Below, piece by piece: positions 1-6,929 of a stretch of 9,571 nt of DNA. The notes below the pieces were generated by a model that was not told the DNA's origin, ran no database searches, and saw only the letters and a list, made by a program, of their open reading frames with translations. The first letter of the stretch is position 1. Each line of letters opens with the position of its first letter. Made by a program: the position numbers and the translations under genes. The DNA is from DATGMB01 sp035293845. GTDB lineage: Bacteria; Acidobacteriota; Terriglobia; Bryobacterales; Bryobacteraceae. The stretch covers positions 1 through 9,571 of the forward strand of contig DATGMB010000295.1 in NCBI GenBank assembly GCA_035293845.1, read 5' to 3'.

Positions 1-92
1 TCGAGAACGGCATCGGAGATCTGGTCCGCGATCTTATCCGGGTGCCCTTCCGTCACGGATTCGGAAGTGAAGAGGTATCGGTTTTCTGCCAA
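1..92 (-). CDS. metK: S-adenosylmethionine synthetase, N-terminal fragment (cut by window edge)
   Basis: MetK makes S-adenosylmethionine from methionine and ATP in the cytoplasm. Only the first 30 or so residues lie in the window, reading MAENRYLFTSESVTEGHPDK and then IADQISDAVL, which is the highly conserved N-terminal signature of the family, with the catalytic GHPDK histidine. The start is a TTG codon (92-90); AGGAG (104-100) sits 7 nt upstream of it and there is no better start. The gene lies 63 bp downstream of ahcY on the same strand with no terminator-like hairpin between, so the two probably share a transcript, linking SAM synthesis to clearance of SAH. The identification is near certain; the rest of the gene lies to the left. 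Confidence 0.95.
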   Translation of the reverse strand, partial: MAENRYLFTSESVTEGHPDKIADQISDAVL

Positions 93-155
93 TTGAGTTC
101 TCCTGCGGTAAGTTCAACTAAACTGTAACACCCTGGTAGCCGCGCGGCGCCGGCC

Positions 156-1577
156 CTAGTACCGGTAGTGGTCCGGCTTGTACGGCCCTTCCACCGCCAC
201 CCCCAGATAATCCGCCTGTTTCGGCGTCAGCGTCGTCAGCTTCGCGCCGATCTTTTCCAGGTGCAGCCGCGCGACTTCCTCATCCAGCCGCTTGGGCAGC
301 GTGTAGACGCCGGGCTTGTATTCATCCCGGTGCTTCCAGAGGTCGATCTGCGCCAGCGTCTGGTTGGAGAAGCTGTTCGACATCACGAAGCTCGGGTGGC
401 CGGTCGCGCAGCCCAGGTTCACCAGGCGCCCTTCCGCGAGCACGAAGATGCTGTTGCCGTTCGGGAAGGTGTACATGTCCACCTGCGGCTTGATATTCGT
501 CTTTTTGGCCTCCGAGCCGTTCAGGCGGTCCATCTGGATTTCATTGTCGAAGTGGCCGATGTTGCAGACGATGGCCTGATCCTTCATCTTTTGCATGTGC
601 TCGAGCGTGATGATGTCGCAGTTGCCCGTGCACGTCACGTAGATATCGCCGCGCCCCAGCGTGTCTTCGACCGTGGTCACCTCGAAGCCTTCCATGGCGG
701 CCTGGAGCGCATTGATGGGGTCGATTTCCGTCACCACCACGCGCGCGCCCATGCCGCGCAGCGAGTGCGCCGAGCCCTTGCCCACGTCGCCGTACCCGCA
801 GACCACCGCCACTTTGCCCGCCACCATCACGTCGGTGGCGCGCTTGATGCCGTCCGCCAGGGACTCGCGGCAGCCGTAGAGATTATCGAATTTGGATTTG
901 GTGACCGAATCGTTGACGTTGATCGCCGGCACCAGCAGCTTGCCCGCTTCCTGCATCTTGTACAGCCGGTGGACGCCGGTGGTGGTCTCTTCGGAGACCC
1001 CGCGCCAGCCCTTCACGATCTCGTGCCAGCGCCGCGGATTTTCCTTGTGCACCTCTTTTAGCAGGTCCTTGATGACCTTTTCTTCGTGGCTGGCCGAGGG
1101 CGTGTTCACCCAATCCGAGCCCTCTTCGAGCTCGTAGCCTTTGTGGATGAGCAGCGTCGCGTCGCCGCCGTCATCGACGATCAACTCCGGCCCAAGGCCG
1201 CCCGGATGGCTGATCGCCTGGTACGTGCACCACCAATAATCTTCGAGCGTTTCGCCCTTCCAGGCGAACACCGGCGTGCCGGCGGCGGCGATCGCGGCGG
1301 CGGCGTGATCCTGCGTCGAGAAGATGTTGCAGCTTGCCCAGCGCACCGAGGCGCCGAGGTCCTTCAGCGTCTCGATCAGCACCGCCGTCTGGATGGTCAT
1401 GTGCAGCGAGCCGGTCACCCGCACACCGGCCAGCGGCTGCTCCTTAGCGTACTTACGCCGGATGGCCATCAGGCCCGGCATCTCGTGTTCCGCGATCGAA
1501 ATCTCTTTGCGGCCCCAATCGGCGAGCGAAAGGTCGGCGACTTTAAAATCGGTGACGTTCAGCGTTGCGGTGCCCAT
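156..1577 (-). CDS. ahcY: Adenosylhomocysteinase (SAH hydrolase)
   Basis: This enzyme reversibly splits S-adenosylhomocysteine, the inhibitory by-product of SAM-dependent methylation, into adenosine and homocysteine, using bound NAD+. The 473-residue protein is full length for the class that carries the roughly 40-residue insertion (about residues 150-195 here). Visible signatures are the substrate-side HMTIQT (59-64), NDSVTKSKFDN (222-232), the Rossmann loop GYGDVGKG (261-268) and the family's C-terminal end PDHYRY, whose lysine/tyrosine tail closes over NAD in the neighbouring subunit. The ATG is preceded by GAGGAA with a rather long 10-nt spacer. It is the first gene of a probable ahcY-metK unit and is divergent from an HTH-methyltransferase regulator, so control by the intracellular SAH/SAM balance is likely (inference). 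Confidence 0.97.
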   Translation of the reverse strand: MGTATLNVTDFKVADLSLADWGRKEISIAEHEMPGLMAIRRKYAKEQPLAGVRVTGSLHMTIQTAVLIETLKDLGASVRWASCNIFSTQDHAAAAIAAAGTPVFAWKGETLEDYWWCTYQAISHPGGLGPELIVDDGGDATLLIHKGYELEEGSDWVNTPSASHEEKVIKDLLKEVHKENPRRWHEIVKGWRGVSEETTTGVHRLYKMQEAGKLLVPAINVNDSVTKSKFDNLYGCRESLADGIKRATDVMVAGKVAVVCGYGDVGKGSAHSLRGMGARVVVTEIDPINALQAAMEGFEVTTVEDTLGRGDIYVTCTGNCDIITLEHMQKMKDQAIVCNIGHFDNEIQMDRLNGSEAKKTNIKPQVDMYTFPNGNSIFVLAEGRLVNLGCATGHPSFVMSNSFSNQTLAQIDLWKHRDEYKPGVYTLPKRLDEEVARLHLEKIGAKLTTLTPKQADYLGVAVEGPYKPDHYRY

Positions 1578-1595
1578 CTTTGTACAATTCCTCGC

Positions 1596-1619
1596 ATCAA
1601 CAAATCTTGATACATTGAT
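1596..1619. promoter_or_regulatory. Probable operator for the SahR-like regulator
   Basis: A perfect inverted repeat ATCAA-N6-TTGAT spans 1596-1611, and a further TTGAT copy at 1615-1619 repeats the right arm with an 8-bp period. The dyad would cover about +1 to +16 of the ahcY transcript and the extra half-site touches its -10 box, the geometry expected of a repressor. Dimeric ArsR-family proteins bind inverted repeats of this general size. That the neighbouring fusion protein is the ligand-responsive binder is an inference from position. Confidence 0.55.
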
Positions 1620-1647
1620 ATTAGACGGTCCGGCGGCATGGCGTCAA
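1618..1647 (-). promoter_or_regulatory. Probable sigma-70 promoter of ahcY-metK
   Basis: On the minus strand TTGACG (1647-1642) and TAATAT (1623-1618) are separated by 18 bp, close to the sigma-70 consensus. Transcription would start near 1611, giving a leader of only about 34 nt, too short for a SAM or SAH riboswitch. The -35 box lies within codons 2-4 of the divergent regulator gene, and the -10 box overlaps one of the TTGAT half-sites of the probable operator. The assignment is by eye only. Confidence 0.6.
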
Positions 1648-2552
1648 TCCTCAAATCTTTGCGGCTGGCGGCCGATCCCAACCGGCTGCGGCTGCTGCTC
1701 CTGCTCGAAAAGGAGGAGCTCTCCGTGGCCGAATTGCAGGAGATTCTGGCGCGTGGCCAAAGCCACATTTCCACCTGGCTCGCGCAGCTCAAGCAGGCCG
1801 GCCTGGTCGAAGACCGCCGTACGGGAAAGAACAGTTTTTACCGTCTGCAAGCTCCGCCCGAGCTCATGGAACTGCTGCGCCGCGCAGCGGGCGAGGTCCC
1901 CGAAGCGGAGCAGGATCGCGAAGCGCTCCGCCTCATCCTGCGCAAGCGCAAGGACACGATGCGCCGCTACTTCGATGAACTGGCCGGCAAGTTCGGGCGC
2001 AAGTACGTGCCCGGACGCTCCTGGAAAGGCATCGCCGAAGCGCTGCTCAAGCTGATGCCGCCGATGGTGATCGCGGATCTCGGCGCCGGCGAGGGCACGA
2101 TTTCACAGCTCATGTCGCAGCGCGCCAAGAAAGTCATCGCGATCGATAATTCCGAGAAAATGGTCGAATTCGGCAGCGAATTGGCGCGCCGGCACGGCAT
2201 TTCCAATCTCGAATACCGCCTCGGGGACCTCGAAGATGTGCCGATCCGCACCGGCACCGTCGATCTGGCGTTTCTCAGCCAGGCGCTGCACCACGCGCAA
2301 CACCCCGAGCGCGCCATCGCGGAAGCCTGGCGGATTCTCAAACCCGGCGGGCGGATCGCGGTGCTGGACCTCAACCGCCATCACTTCGAAGAAGCCCGCG
2401 AAATGTACGCCGACCTCTGGCTCGGTTTCACCGAGCTGGAGATGGAGAAGTATCTCAAAGCCGCGCCCTTCAAGAACGTGGAGACGGCAGTGGTGCACCG
2501 TGAGCCCGATCCGCCGTATTTCGAGACGCTGCTGGCGACGGGGGAGAAGTAG
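1638..2552 (+). CDS. SahR-like regulator: ArsR-type HTH fused to SAM-dependent methyltransferase domain
   Basis: The 304-residue protein combines an N-terminal ArsR-type winged helix (about residues 1-75; recognition region around SHISTWLAQLKQAGLV, 42-57, then the wing RRTGKNSFYRL, 60-70) with a class I methyltransferase fold (about 140-250). Motif I is DLGAGEGT (147-154), the acidic residue after strand 2 is D170, and the LKPGG turn (234-238) is present. SahR-type regulators with this layout control methionine and SAM-cycle genes in Proteobacteria and respond to S-adenosylhomocysteine. Here the gene is divergent from ahcY-metK with a 60-bp shared spacer, which fits that role well. The methyltransferase fold may therefore act as a SAH/SAM sensor rather than an enzyme, but motif I is intact, so catalytic activity cannot be excluded. 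The ATG at 1638 has no strong Shine-Dalgarno; it gives the full HTH. The domain call is firm and the SahR role is inferred. Confidence 0.85.
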   Translation: MASILKSLRLAADPNRLRLLLLLEKEELSVAELQEILARGQSHISTWLAQLKQAGLVEDRRTGKNSFYRLQAPPELMELLRRAAGEVPEAEQDREALRLILRKRKDTMRRYFDELAGKFGRKYVPGRSWKGIAEALLKLMPPMVIADLGAGEGTISQLMSQRAKKVIAIDNSEKMVEFGSELARRHGISNLEYRLGDLEDVPIRTGTVDLAFLSQALHHAQHPERAIAEAWRILKPGGRIAVLDLNRHHFEEAREMYADLWLGFTELEMEKYLKAAPFKNVETAVVHREPDPPYFETLLATGEK

Positions 2553-2600
2553 AGTTGCTCCGGCGCGCGAGACGTAGCGTGATGCTGCTGTACAGTTGAA

Positions 2601-2822
2601 ATGATGCCGACCAACAGCGCCCCTCGCCGCAGACGGATCGGAGATCTAGCACTGCTGCCCGCCGGTGAAATGGCCGGCATAAGGGAAACGGCGCACCTCC
2701 TGCGCTCATCGAACAACGCCCGCCGGCTCATCGCAGCGCTGCGCCGGGCGGAGCGCGGAGGCGGCAGTCCTCTTTCAGCGGCCCAATTGCGTAAGGAGAT
2801 CGATTCTCAGCCAACGCGCTGA
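2601..2822 (+). pseudogene. C-terminal remnant of a YefM/Phd-type antitoxin
   Basis: The 73-codon frame contains DLALLPAGEMAGI (about 15-27) followed by RETAHLLRSSNNARRLIAAL (28-47), and ends with a segment (AAQLRKEI) like the LRREV tail of some Phd/YefM antitoxins. This matches, by memory of the family, the stretch '..ALLPADEYASLMETAHLLRSP' with ARRLL after it, which is the distal half of antitoxins such as YefM and Axe. The usual first 30-35 residues (the SYSEAR.. part that forms the dimer and DNA-binding fold) are missing: an in-frame TGA stands at 2580-2582, and no Shine-Dalgarno precedes the ATG. No YoeB/Txe-like toxin follows; instead the 3' end overlaps the convergent transporter gene by 16 bp. 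It is most likely a decayed orphan relic, though a shortened expressed protein remains possible. The rest of the 2553-2822 interval shows nothing else I can name. Confidence 0.55.
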
Positions 2823-3688
2823 GGGGAACTTATCCCGCGCGCGTGCCGCCACGTGTTCGCCAGCGTCGCGACGACAATGATGCCGCCGCCCGCGAGCGCC
2901 CACGCGCCCGGACGCTCGCCGTGCACGAGCCATGCCCACACCGGGCTGAGCGTCGGCTCCGCCATCAGCAGCGTGGTCGCTTCGACGCCCGGCACGAACC
3001 GGATGCCGCGCGTCAGGCACACGTACGCCAGGGCCACCTGAAACATTCCCAGGTACAGCAGCACCGCCAGATCCGCGCCCGTCGCGCCGCGCACCGGCAG
3101 AGCCAGCGGCAGGACACCCGCGCACGCCAGCACGTTCCCGAGGGTGGTTGCGGCCAGCGCCGCTTCTCCGTACCCCCTGCGCGCGAGCAGCCGCAACCCC
3201 GCGAGCATCAGGGCGTAGGTAAAGCCGCTCGCGAGCGCGAGCCAGTTCCCCAGGCGCGGATCGGGCGCGGTCGCCGATGTCACCTCCGCCCCCGCAAAGA
3301 ACAACCCCACGCCGCCCAGCACCGCCGCCATATAAAGGACGTCCGCCGCGCGGATGCGCTCCTTGAGAATGAGCGGGCCGAGCAGCAGCAGGTAGAGCGG
3401 CGCCGTGGATTGCAGGAAGATCGCGTTGGCCGCCGTGGTGAGCCGGTTCGCGAGCACGAATAGCACCAGCGTCGCCGCGTAAGCCGCCGCCACCGGCACG
3501 ATGCGCCAGCGCCATCCCCGGCGCGCCTCCGGCAGCGCTGCGCCGAGCGCCAGAGCCGCGATACCCGATCGGAAGCTCGCGACCTGCCATGCGCTGAGGG
3601 CTGTTGCCTTGAATGCCGCGCCGCCCGTCGAGAACAGCACCGCCGCGGCGAGCACCAGCATCCGGCTGCGGACAGGCGCTTGTTCCAT
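2807..3688 (-). CDS. EamA/DMT-family transporter
   Basis: The protein of 293 residues is an inner-membrane transporter of the drug/metabolite superfamily with two EamA repeats and about ten hydrophobic helices. The first repeat ends with GPLILKERIRAADV (104-117) and the second carries the typical MAEPTLSPVWAWLVHGE (242-258), where a proline-rich helix is followed by the GE that marks the end of an EamA unit. The substrate cannot be read from sequence; relatives export amino acids, nucleosides or other metabolites. I chose the ATG at 3688; an ATG at 3706, 8 nt after the stop of the upstream gene, would add six residues (MACAGS) and is possible. The open frame runs further upstream to 3889 but that part overlaps the thioredoxin gene and is arginine-rich shadow sequence. 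It is the last gene of the yebC operon. Confidence 0.88.
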   Translation of the reverse strand: MEQAPVRSRMLVLAAAVLFSTGGAAFKATALSAWQVASFRSGIAALALGAALPEARRGWRWRIVPVAAAYAATLVLFVLANRLTTAANAIFLQSTAPLYLLLLGPLILKERIRAADVLYMAAVLGGVGLFFAGAEVTSATAPDPRLGNWLALASGFTYALMLAGLRLLARRGYGEAALAATTLGNVLACAGVLPLALPVRGATGADLAVLLYLGMFQVALAYVCLTRGIRFVPGVEATTLLMAEPTLSPVWAWLVHGERPGAWALAGGGIIVVATLANTWRHARGISSPQRVG

Positions 3689-3714
3689 AGAGCCGGCGCA
3701 GGCCATGGCCTGCG

Positions 3715-4950
3715 CTACCGCAGCGCGTCCTTGATCTTCTCCGAGAGCGAATCGACGAACAGGTCCGGCACGTAGCCGCTCATGCGGCTGAACACCTGGC
3801 CGTCGCGCCCGATGACGACCGTCGAGGGAATGCCGGTAATCTTGAGGGCGCGCGCGAGGCCGTCCTCGAAGTACACCGGGCCGGCCCACTTCACTTCATC
3901 GAGGAACGGCTTCACGGCCGCGCGGTCCTCGTCGCTATTGATCGAGAGGAATACGACGTCGCGGTTGCCGGCGAAGCGCTTCTTCACCTGTTCATAGAGC
4001 GGATGCTGCGCGCGGCACGGCCCGCACCAGGTGGCCCACACATCGAGAATGACGACCTTTCCCTTCAGCTCCGCCATGTGCATCGGCGCGCCTTCGACCG
4101 CGCTCAGCGTGAACTGCATCGGATCGGTGAGCTGCGCGTTGGGGTCGCTCGCCCGCATGCGGAGCTCGCGCGCGTGCACCAGCGCCAGATTGCGGTCATA
4201 TGCCTCCAGCACCAGATCGCCGAGACCGGCCTCGGAACCGTGCGCTTTCCGGTACAGCTCGCCCATGCGCCCGCGGTCGCGTGCGCGGTCGGCATCCGTG
4301 TTGCGCGCGTCCGGCACCGTGAAGGCATCCGCCAGGGCGCGCGCCGCCTCTGTAGTGTGGCCGAGCCGCTCCTCGCATTTCGCGATCTCGCGGGCCGCTT
4401 CGGCGCTCGGAAACGTCAGAAACGCGCGCTGCGCCAAGCCCAGCGCTTCCTCGGCGCGCCCCAGCGTGCCCGCCGCCCGCGACTGGTAGGTGAGCGCGCG
4501 GGCAATCGCCTGGTCGCCCCGGTTCTGCCACTCGGCATCGTGCGGCCGCTCGGGGAGCATCCCGCGAGCCAGTGTCTCATAGCGGTGCGCGTACTTCAGC
4601 GCGCGTTCGGCGGCATCCCGGGAATCCCGAAGCGAGAGCGCCCGCGACACCGGATCGAGCATCTGCAGATCGTCCGGTTTCCGCTCCAGCACGCGCTCGC
4701 CATAGAGCACCAGGGCGGCGTCATCTTTCGCTTCGAGCGCCGCCAGCGCCGCCGCCCGCTCCAGTTCCGCCTTCCGCGGCGAATCGGGATACTTTTCGAG
4801 GTGCTTCTCGAGTCCCCGCAGATAATCTTTCGGGCTGCCGCCCGCATCCGCGAGGGCGCGCGATAGATCGTCCTGCTCCTGCTTGCTGAGGCCGTTCGTC
4901 TGCGCGACGCAGCAGGCCGCCAGCAGTAGCGCCACGGCGAGGCGTTTCAT
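3715..4950 (-). CDS. TlpA-like thioredoxin-fold lipoprotein with helical-repeat N-terminal region
   Basis: The C-terminal domain (about residues 275-411) is a TlpA/ResA-type thioredoxin fold: strand KVVILDVWATWCGPC with the redox pair C309 and C312, then the cis-proline loop GIPST (373-377). Such proteins reduce or shuffle disulfides outside the cytoplasmic membrane, for instance in cytochrome c maturation. A signal sequence of about 12 residues ends with LAAC (10-13), matching a lipobox, so the protein is probably membrane-anchored. Residues about 22-235 are alanine- and charge-rich helices resembling TPR-type repeats (for example YGERVLERKPDDLQMLD), probably for protein binding. The total of 411 residues is much longer than a plain TlpA. 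The ATG overlaps the stop of the upstream gene (ATGA, 4950-4947), with little Shine-Dalgarno of its own, so translation is probably coupled. The physiological partner is unknown. Confidence 0.9.
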   Translation of the reverse strand: MKRLAVALLLAACCVAQTNGLSKQEQDDLSRALADAGGSPKDYLRGLEKHLEKYPDSPRKAELERAAALAALEAKDDAALVLYGERVLERKPDDLQMLDPVSRALSLRDSRDAAERALKYAHRYETLARGMLPERPHDAEWQNRGDQAIARALTYQSRAAGTLGRAEEALGLAQRAFLTFPSAEAAREIAKCEERLGHTTEAARALADAFTVPDARNTDADRARDRGRMGELYRKAHGSEAGLGDLVLEAYDRNLALVHARELRMRASDPNAQLTDPMQFTLSAVEGAPMHMAELKGKVVILDVWATWCGPCRAQHPLYEQVKKRFAGNRDVVFLSINSDEDRAAVKPFLDEVKWAGPVYFEDGLARALKITGIPSTVVIGRDGQVFSRMSGYVPDLFVDSLSEKIKDALR

Positions 4951-5576
4951 GGCTTGCTCGCCGGCTTCGCCCCGCGAATCGCCTCCGCCATCTCGGCCGC
5001 CTTCATCCGCGCCGTGTGCATGTAGGAATCGTTGTTCGCGATGCGGTCCAGCATCGGCAGGTATTGATCCAGTCCCACGAGCCGGTTACGGTCCATCGAT
5101 GCGCGCAGGTTACGGAGCGCATGGTCCACGCCCAGCCGGTCGTACTTGGCCGCGCGCTCCAGCTCGATACGGGCCTGCGCGGACTCCGCCATGCGCTCGA
5201 ACCAGTCGAGCAGCGCCTGCGCGGCGGGATCTTCCGAGTAATTGAATTTCACCTCGGGCTTCTCGGCGCCGGCTTCCCAGCGGAAGATCTTCGTCCCCAT
5301 GAACGCCACCTTCAGCGGCGATTCGAGCGGGTGGCGGAAGTGATCGAGCTTGTCCGCCAACCCGAACACGGCCTCGGTTTCCGCATCCGTGAGACGGAAT
5401 TTCAGCGGTTGTTCGTCATTCGGGGCTTCGCCGTATTCCGCGTTGCCGGCGCGGTCGAGCGTCACCTGCTCATAAGGCGGCGCGCTCCCTGGAAACGATT
5501 TCGACCAGAAGATTCGCGCCTCCTCGCCGGCCGCGGCCGCAGCGAGCGCAATCAGCAGCGCGAATGCCCGCCTCAT
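4947..5576 (-). CDS. Secreted protein of unknown function
   Basis: I do not recognise the family. The 209-residue protein begins with a clear signal peptide (MRRAFALLIALAAAAAG, cleavage likely near residue 16; no lipobox cysteine). The mature part has a strand-rich first half with an aromatic segment (RIFWSKSFPGSAPPYEQVTL, 21-40), then a helix (LTDAETEAVFGLADKLDHF, 62-80), a second strand pair around KVAFMGTKIFRW (89-100), and a charged helical C-terminal half (about 116-203). The mature protein contains no cysteine, so it is not itself a redox partner by disulfide. The start is supported by AAGGTGGGG two bases upstream and by the ATGA overlap with the end of ruvC; its stop overlaps the start of the thioredoxin gene in the same way. 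This placement suggests a periplasmic protein made together with the thioredoxin. Confidence 0.85.
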   Translation of the reverse strand: MRRAFALLIALAAAAAGEEARIFWSKSFPGSAPPYEQVTLDRAGNAEYGEAPNDEQPLKFRLTDAETEAVFGLADKLDHFRHPLESPLKVAFMGTKIFRWEAGAEKPEVKFNYSEDPAAQALLDWFERMAESAQARIELERAAKYDRLGVDHALRNLRASMDRNRLVGLDQYLPMLDRIANNDSYMHTARMKAAEMAEAIRGAKPASKP

Positions 5577-6100
5577 AACCCCACCTTCCCATCGCTGCGG
5601 TTTTGCGAGCGCATTCCGGTCCTCCGGTTGGTCGCCTCCCGCGTGGCATGGCAGATCGCGACGGCCAGCGCATCGCACGCGTCCTCGGAATCGATCGGCT
5701 CGGCCAGGCGGAGCAGGTTGCGGACCATGATCTGCACCTGCCCCTTTTCCGCGCGCCCGTAGCCGACCACACTGGTCTTCACCTCGAGCGGCGAATATTC
5801 CGCCAGCCCGATCTCCGCCTCCGCCACGGCCAGCAGCGCCACTCCGCGCACGTGCGCCAGCTTGAGCGCCGTCTTCACGTTTGCCGAATAGAAAACGCCC
5901 TCGACGGCCGCCTGCTCCGGGCGGTGCTCGCCGATGAGCTGCCGCAGCGCCGCCGCGATCTCCGCCAGCCGCCGCTCGAATGCCTGCCGAGCGCTGGTCC
6001 GGATAACGCCTGCCGCAACCATACGATGCTCGACGCCGTCGCTCTCGATTACGCCGTAACCGGTGCGTTCCGATCCGCAATCGATGCCGAGCACCCGCAC
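5573..6100 (-). CDS. ruvC: Crossover junction endodeoxyribonuclease RuvC
   Basis: RuvC is the dimeric nuclease that resolves Holliday junctions during recombination repair, normally guided by the RuvAB branch-migration complex. The 175 residues match the family length. The four catalytic acids are in place: D7 (GIDCGSERTGYG, 5-16), E67 (AAVEGVF), D140 and D143 (DSEDACDALAVA, 137-148). The start is a GTG at 6100-6098, four bases after the yebC stop; a GGAGG lies within the end of yebC. The last 20 residues are basic and not conserved. ruvA and ruvB, which often follow in other bacteria, are absent here, and the operon continues with envelope proteins instead. Confidence 0.96.
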   Translation of the reverse strand: MRVLGIDCGSERTGYGVIESDGVEHRMVAAGVIRTSARQAFERRLAEIAAALRQLIGEHRPEQAAVEGVFYSANVKTALKLAHVRGVALLAVAEAEIGLAEYSPLEVKTSVVGYGRAEKGQVQIMVRNLLRLAEPIDSEDACDALAVAICHATREATNRRTGMRSQNRSDGKVGL

Positions 6101-6104
6101 GACG

Positions 6105-6851
6105 CTACGCCAGCGCCTCCAGCTCGGTCTCGTCGATATCGAAGTTGGAGTAGACGTTCTGAACGTCGTCGTGGTCTTCGAGCGCCTCGTTCAGCTTCAG
6201 CATTCCCGATGCGTTCTTGCCTTCCAGCTTGATGAGGTTCTTCGGAACCATGGCGATGCTGGCCTCCTCGGGCGTGATGCCGTTGGCTTCGAGGGCCTTC
6301 AGCACCGCGTCGTGCGCTTCCGGCGCGGAGAGGATCTCCCATTGGTCTCCTTCGCGGCGCAGGTCGTCGGCGCCCGCGTCGAGCACGATGCCCATGAGCT
6401 GGTCCTCACCAGGCGCTTTATCCGCCGGGACGAAGATCTGGCTCTTGCGCTCGAACATCCACGCCACGCTGCCCTGCTCGCCCATGTTCCCGCCGTTCTT
6501 GGAGAACACGTGCCGGATCTCGCTCACGGTGCGGTTGCGATTGTCGGTCGCGACATTGACCAGCACGGCGGCGCCGCCCGGCCCATAGCCCTCGAACATC
6601 ACTTCTTCGATCTGTCCGCCTTCGAGCTCGCCGGTGCCGCGCATGATCGCCTTCTTGATGTTGTCGGAAGGCATACTCACCGCTTTGGCGGCCATAATGG
6701 CGGTGCGCAGACGCGGATTGGCGTCCGGATCTCCGCCGTTGCGTGCGGCGATCGTGATTTCTTTGATGATGCGCGTGAACATCTTCCCGCGCTTGGCGTC
6801 CAAAGCCGCCTTTTTGTGCTTAATGGTGGCCCATTTGGAATGGCCTGACAT
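6105..6851 (-). CDS. yebC: YebC/PmpR-family protein
   Basis: The 248-residue protein has the unmistakable start MSGHSKWATIKHKKAALDAK and the family motifs RGTGELEGGQIEEVMFEGYGP (split over residues about 71-91) and NRNRTVSEIRHVFSKNGG (about 103-120). YebC-family members act in the cytoplasm; they have been described as DNA-binding regulators, and some members as factors helping ribosomes through proline stretches, so the exact role here is open. The ATG has GAGG (6861-6858) six bases upstream. It is the first gene of the operon and lies directly before ruvC, a pairing common in many bacteria. A GC-rich hairpin stands in its leader. Confidence 0.95.
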   Translation of the reverse strand: MSGHSKWATIKHKKAALDAKRGKMFTRIIKEITIAARNGGDPDANPRLRTAIMAAKAVSMPSDNIKKAIMRGTGELEGGQIEEVMFEGYGPGGAAVLVNVATDNRNRTVSEIRHVFSKNGGNMGEQGSVAWMFERKSQIFVPADKAPGEDQLMGIVLDAGADDLRREGDQWEILSAPEAHDAVLKALEANGITPEEASIAMVPKNLIKLEGKNASGMLKLNEALEDHDDVQNVYSNFDIDETELEALA

Positions 6852-6870
6852 GTGAAACCTCGCAGGTAGG

Positions 6871-6900
6871 CCCGGCGCCGCCCGTCATCGGGCCGCCGGG
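6871..6900 (-). other. GC-rich hairpin in the yebC leader
   Basis: The stretch forms a 12-bp stem (7 plus 5 bp, with a 2-base bulge at 6878-6879) closed by a four-base loop at 6885-6888. It begins about 10 bases upstream of the yebC Shine-Dalgarno. No U-tract follows on either strand, so it is not an intrinsic terminator. It may shield the 5' end of the mRNA or modulate ribosome loading; the role is inferred only from position. Confidence 0.5.
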
Positions 6901-6929
6901 AGAGACAGTGTTATGAATTCAACCTATTG

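Noticed and set aside
168..1061. Long plus-strand open frame opposite ahcY
   Set aside because: Histidine/arginine-rich translation with no domain pattern; it is the mirror of a certain gene in GC-rich DNA.
1578..1637. SAM or SAH riboswitch before ahcY
   Set aside because: The likely leader is only about 34 nt, too short for the known folds, and a protein operator explains the repeats.
2775..3590. 271-codon minus-strand frame in the transporter region
   Set aside because: Gly/Ala/Arg-rich shadow in a second frame of the EamA gene, without membrane helices or motifs.
3689..3889. N-terminal extension of the transporter
   Set aside because: Arginine-rich, overlaps the end of the thioredoxin gene, and the membrane protein begins naturally at 3688 or 3706.
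4003..4866. Plus-strand frame opposite the thioredoxin gene
   Set aside because: Arginine-rich antisense shadow; the opposite strand encodes WCGPC and a signal peptide.
5577..6080. N-terminal extension of the secreted protein through ruvC
   Set aside because: It is a shadow of ruvC; the ATG at 5576 has a strong Shine-Dalgarno and a signal peptide.
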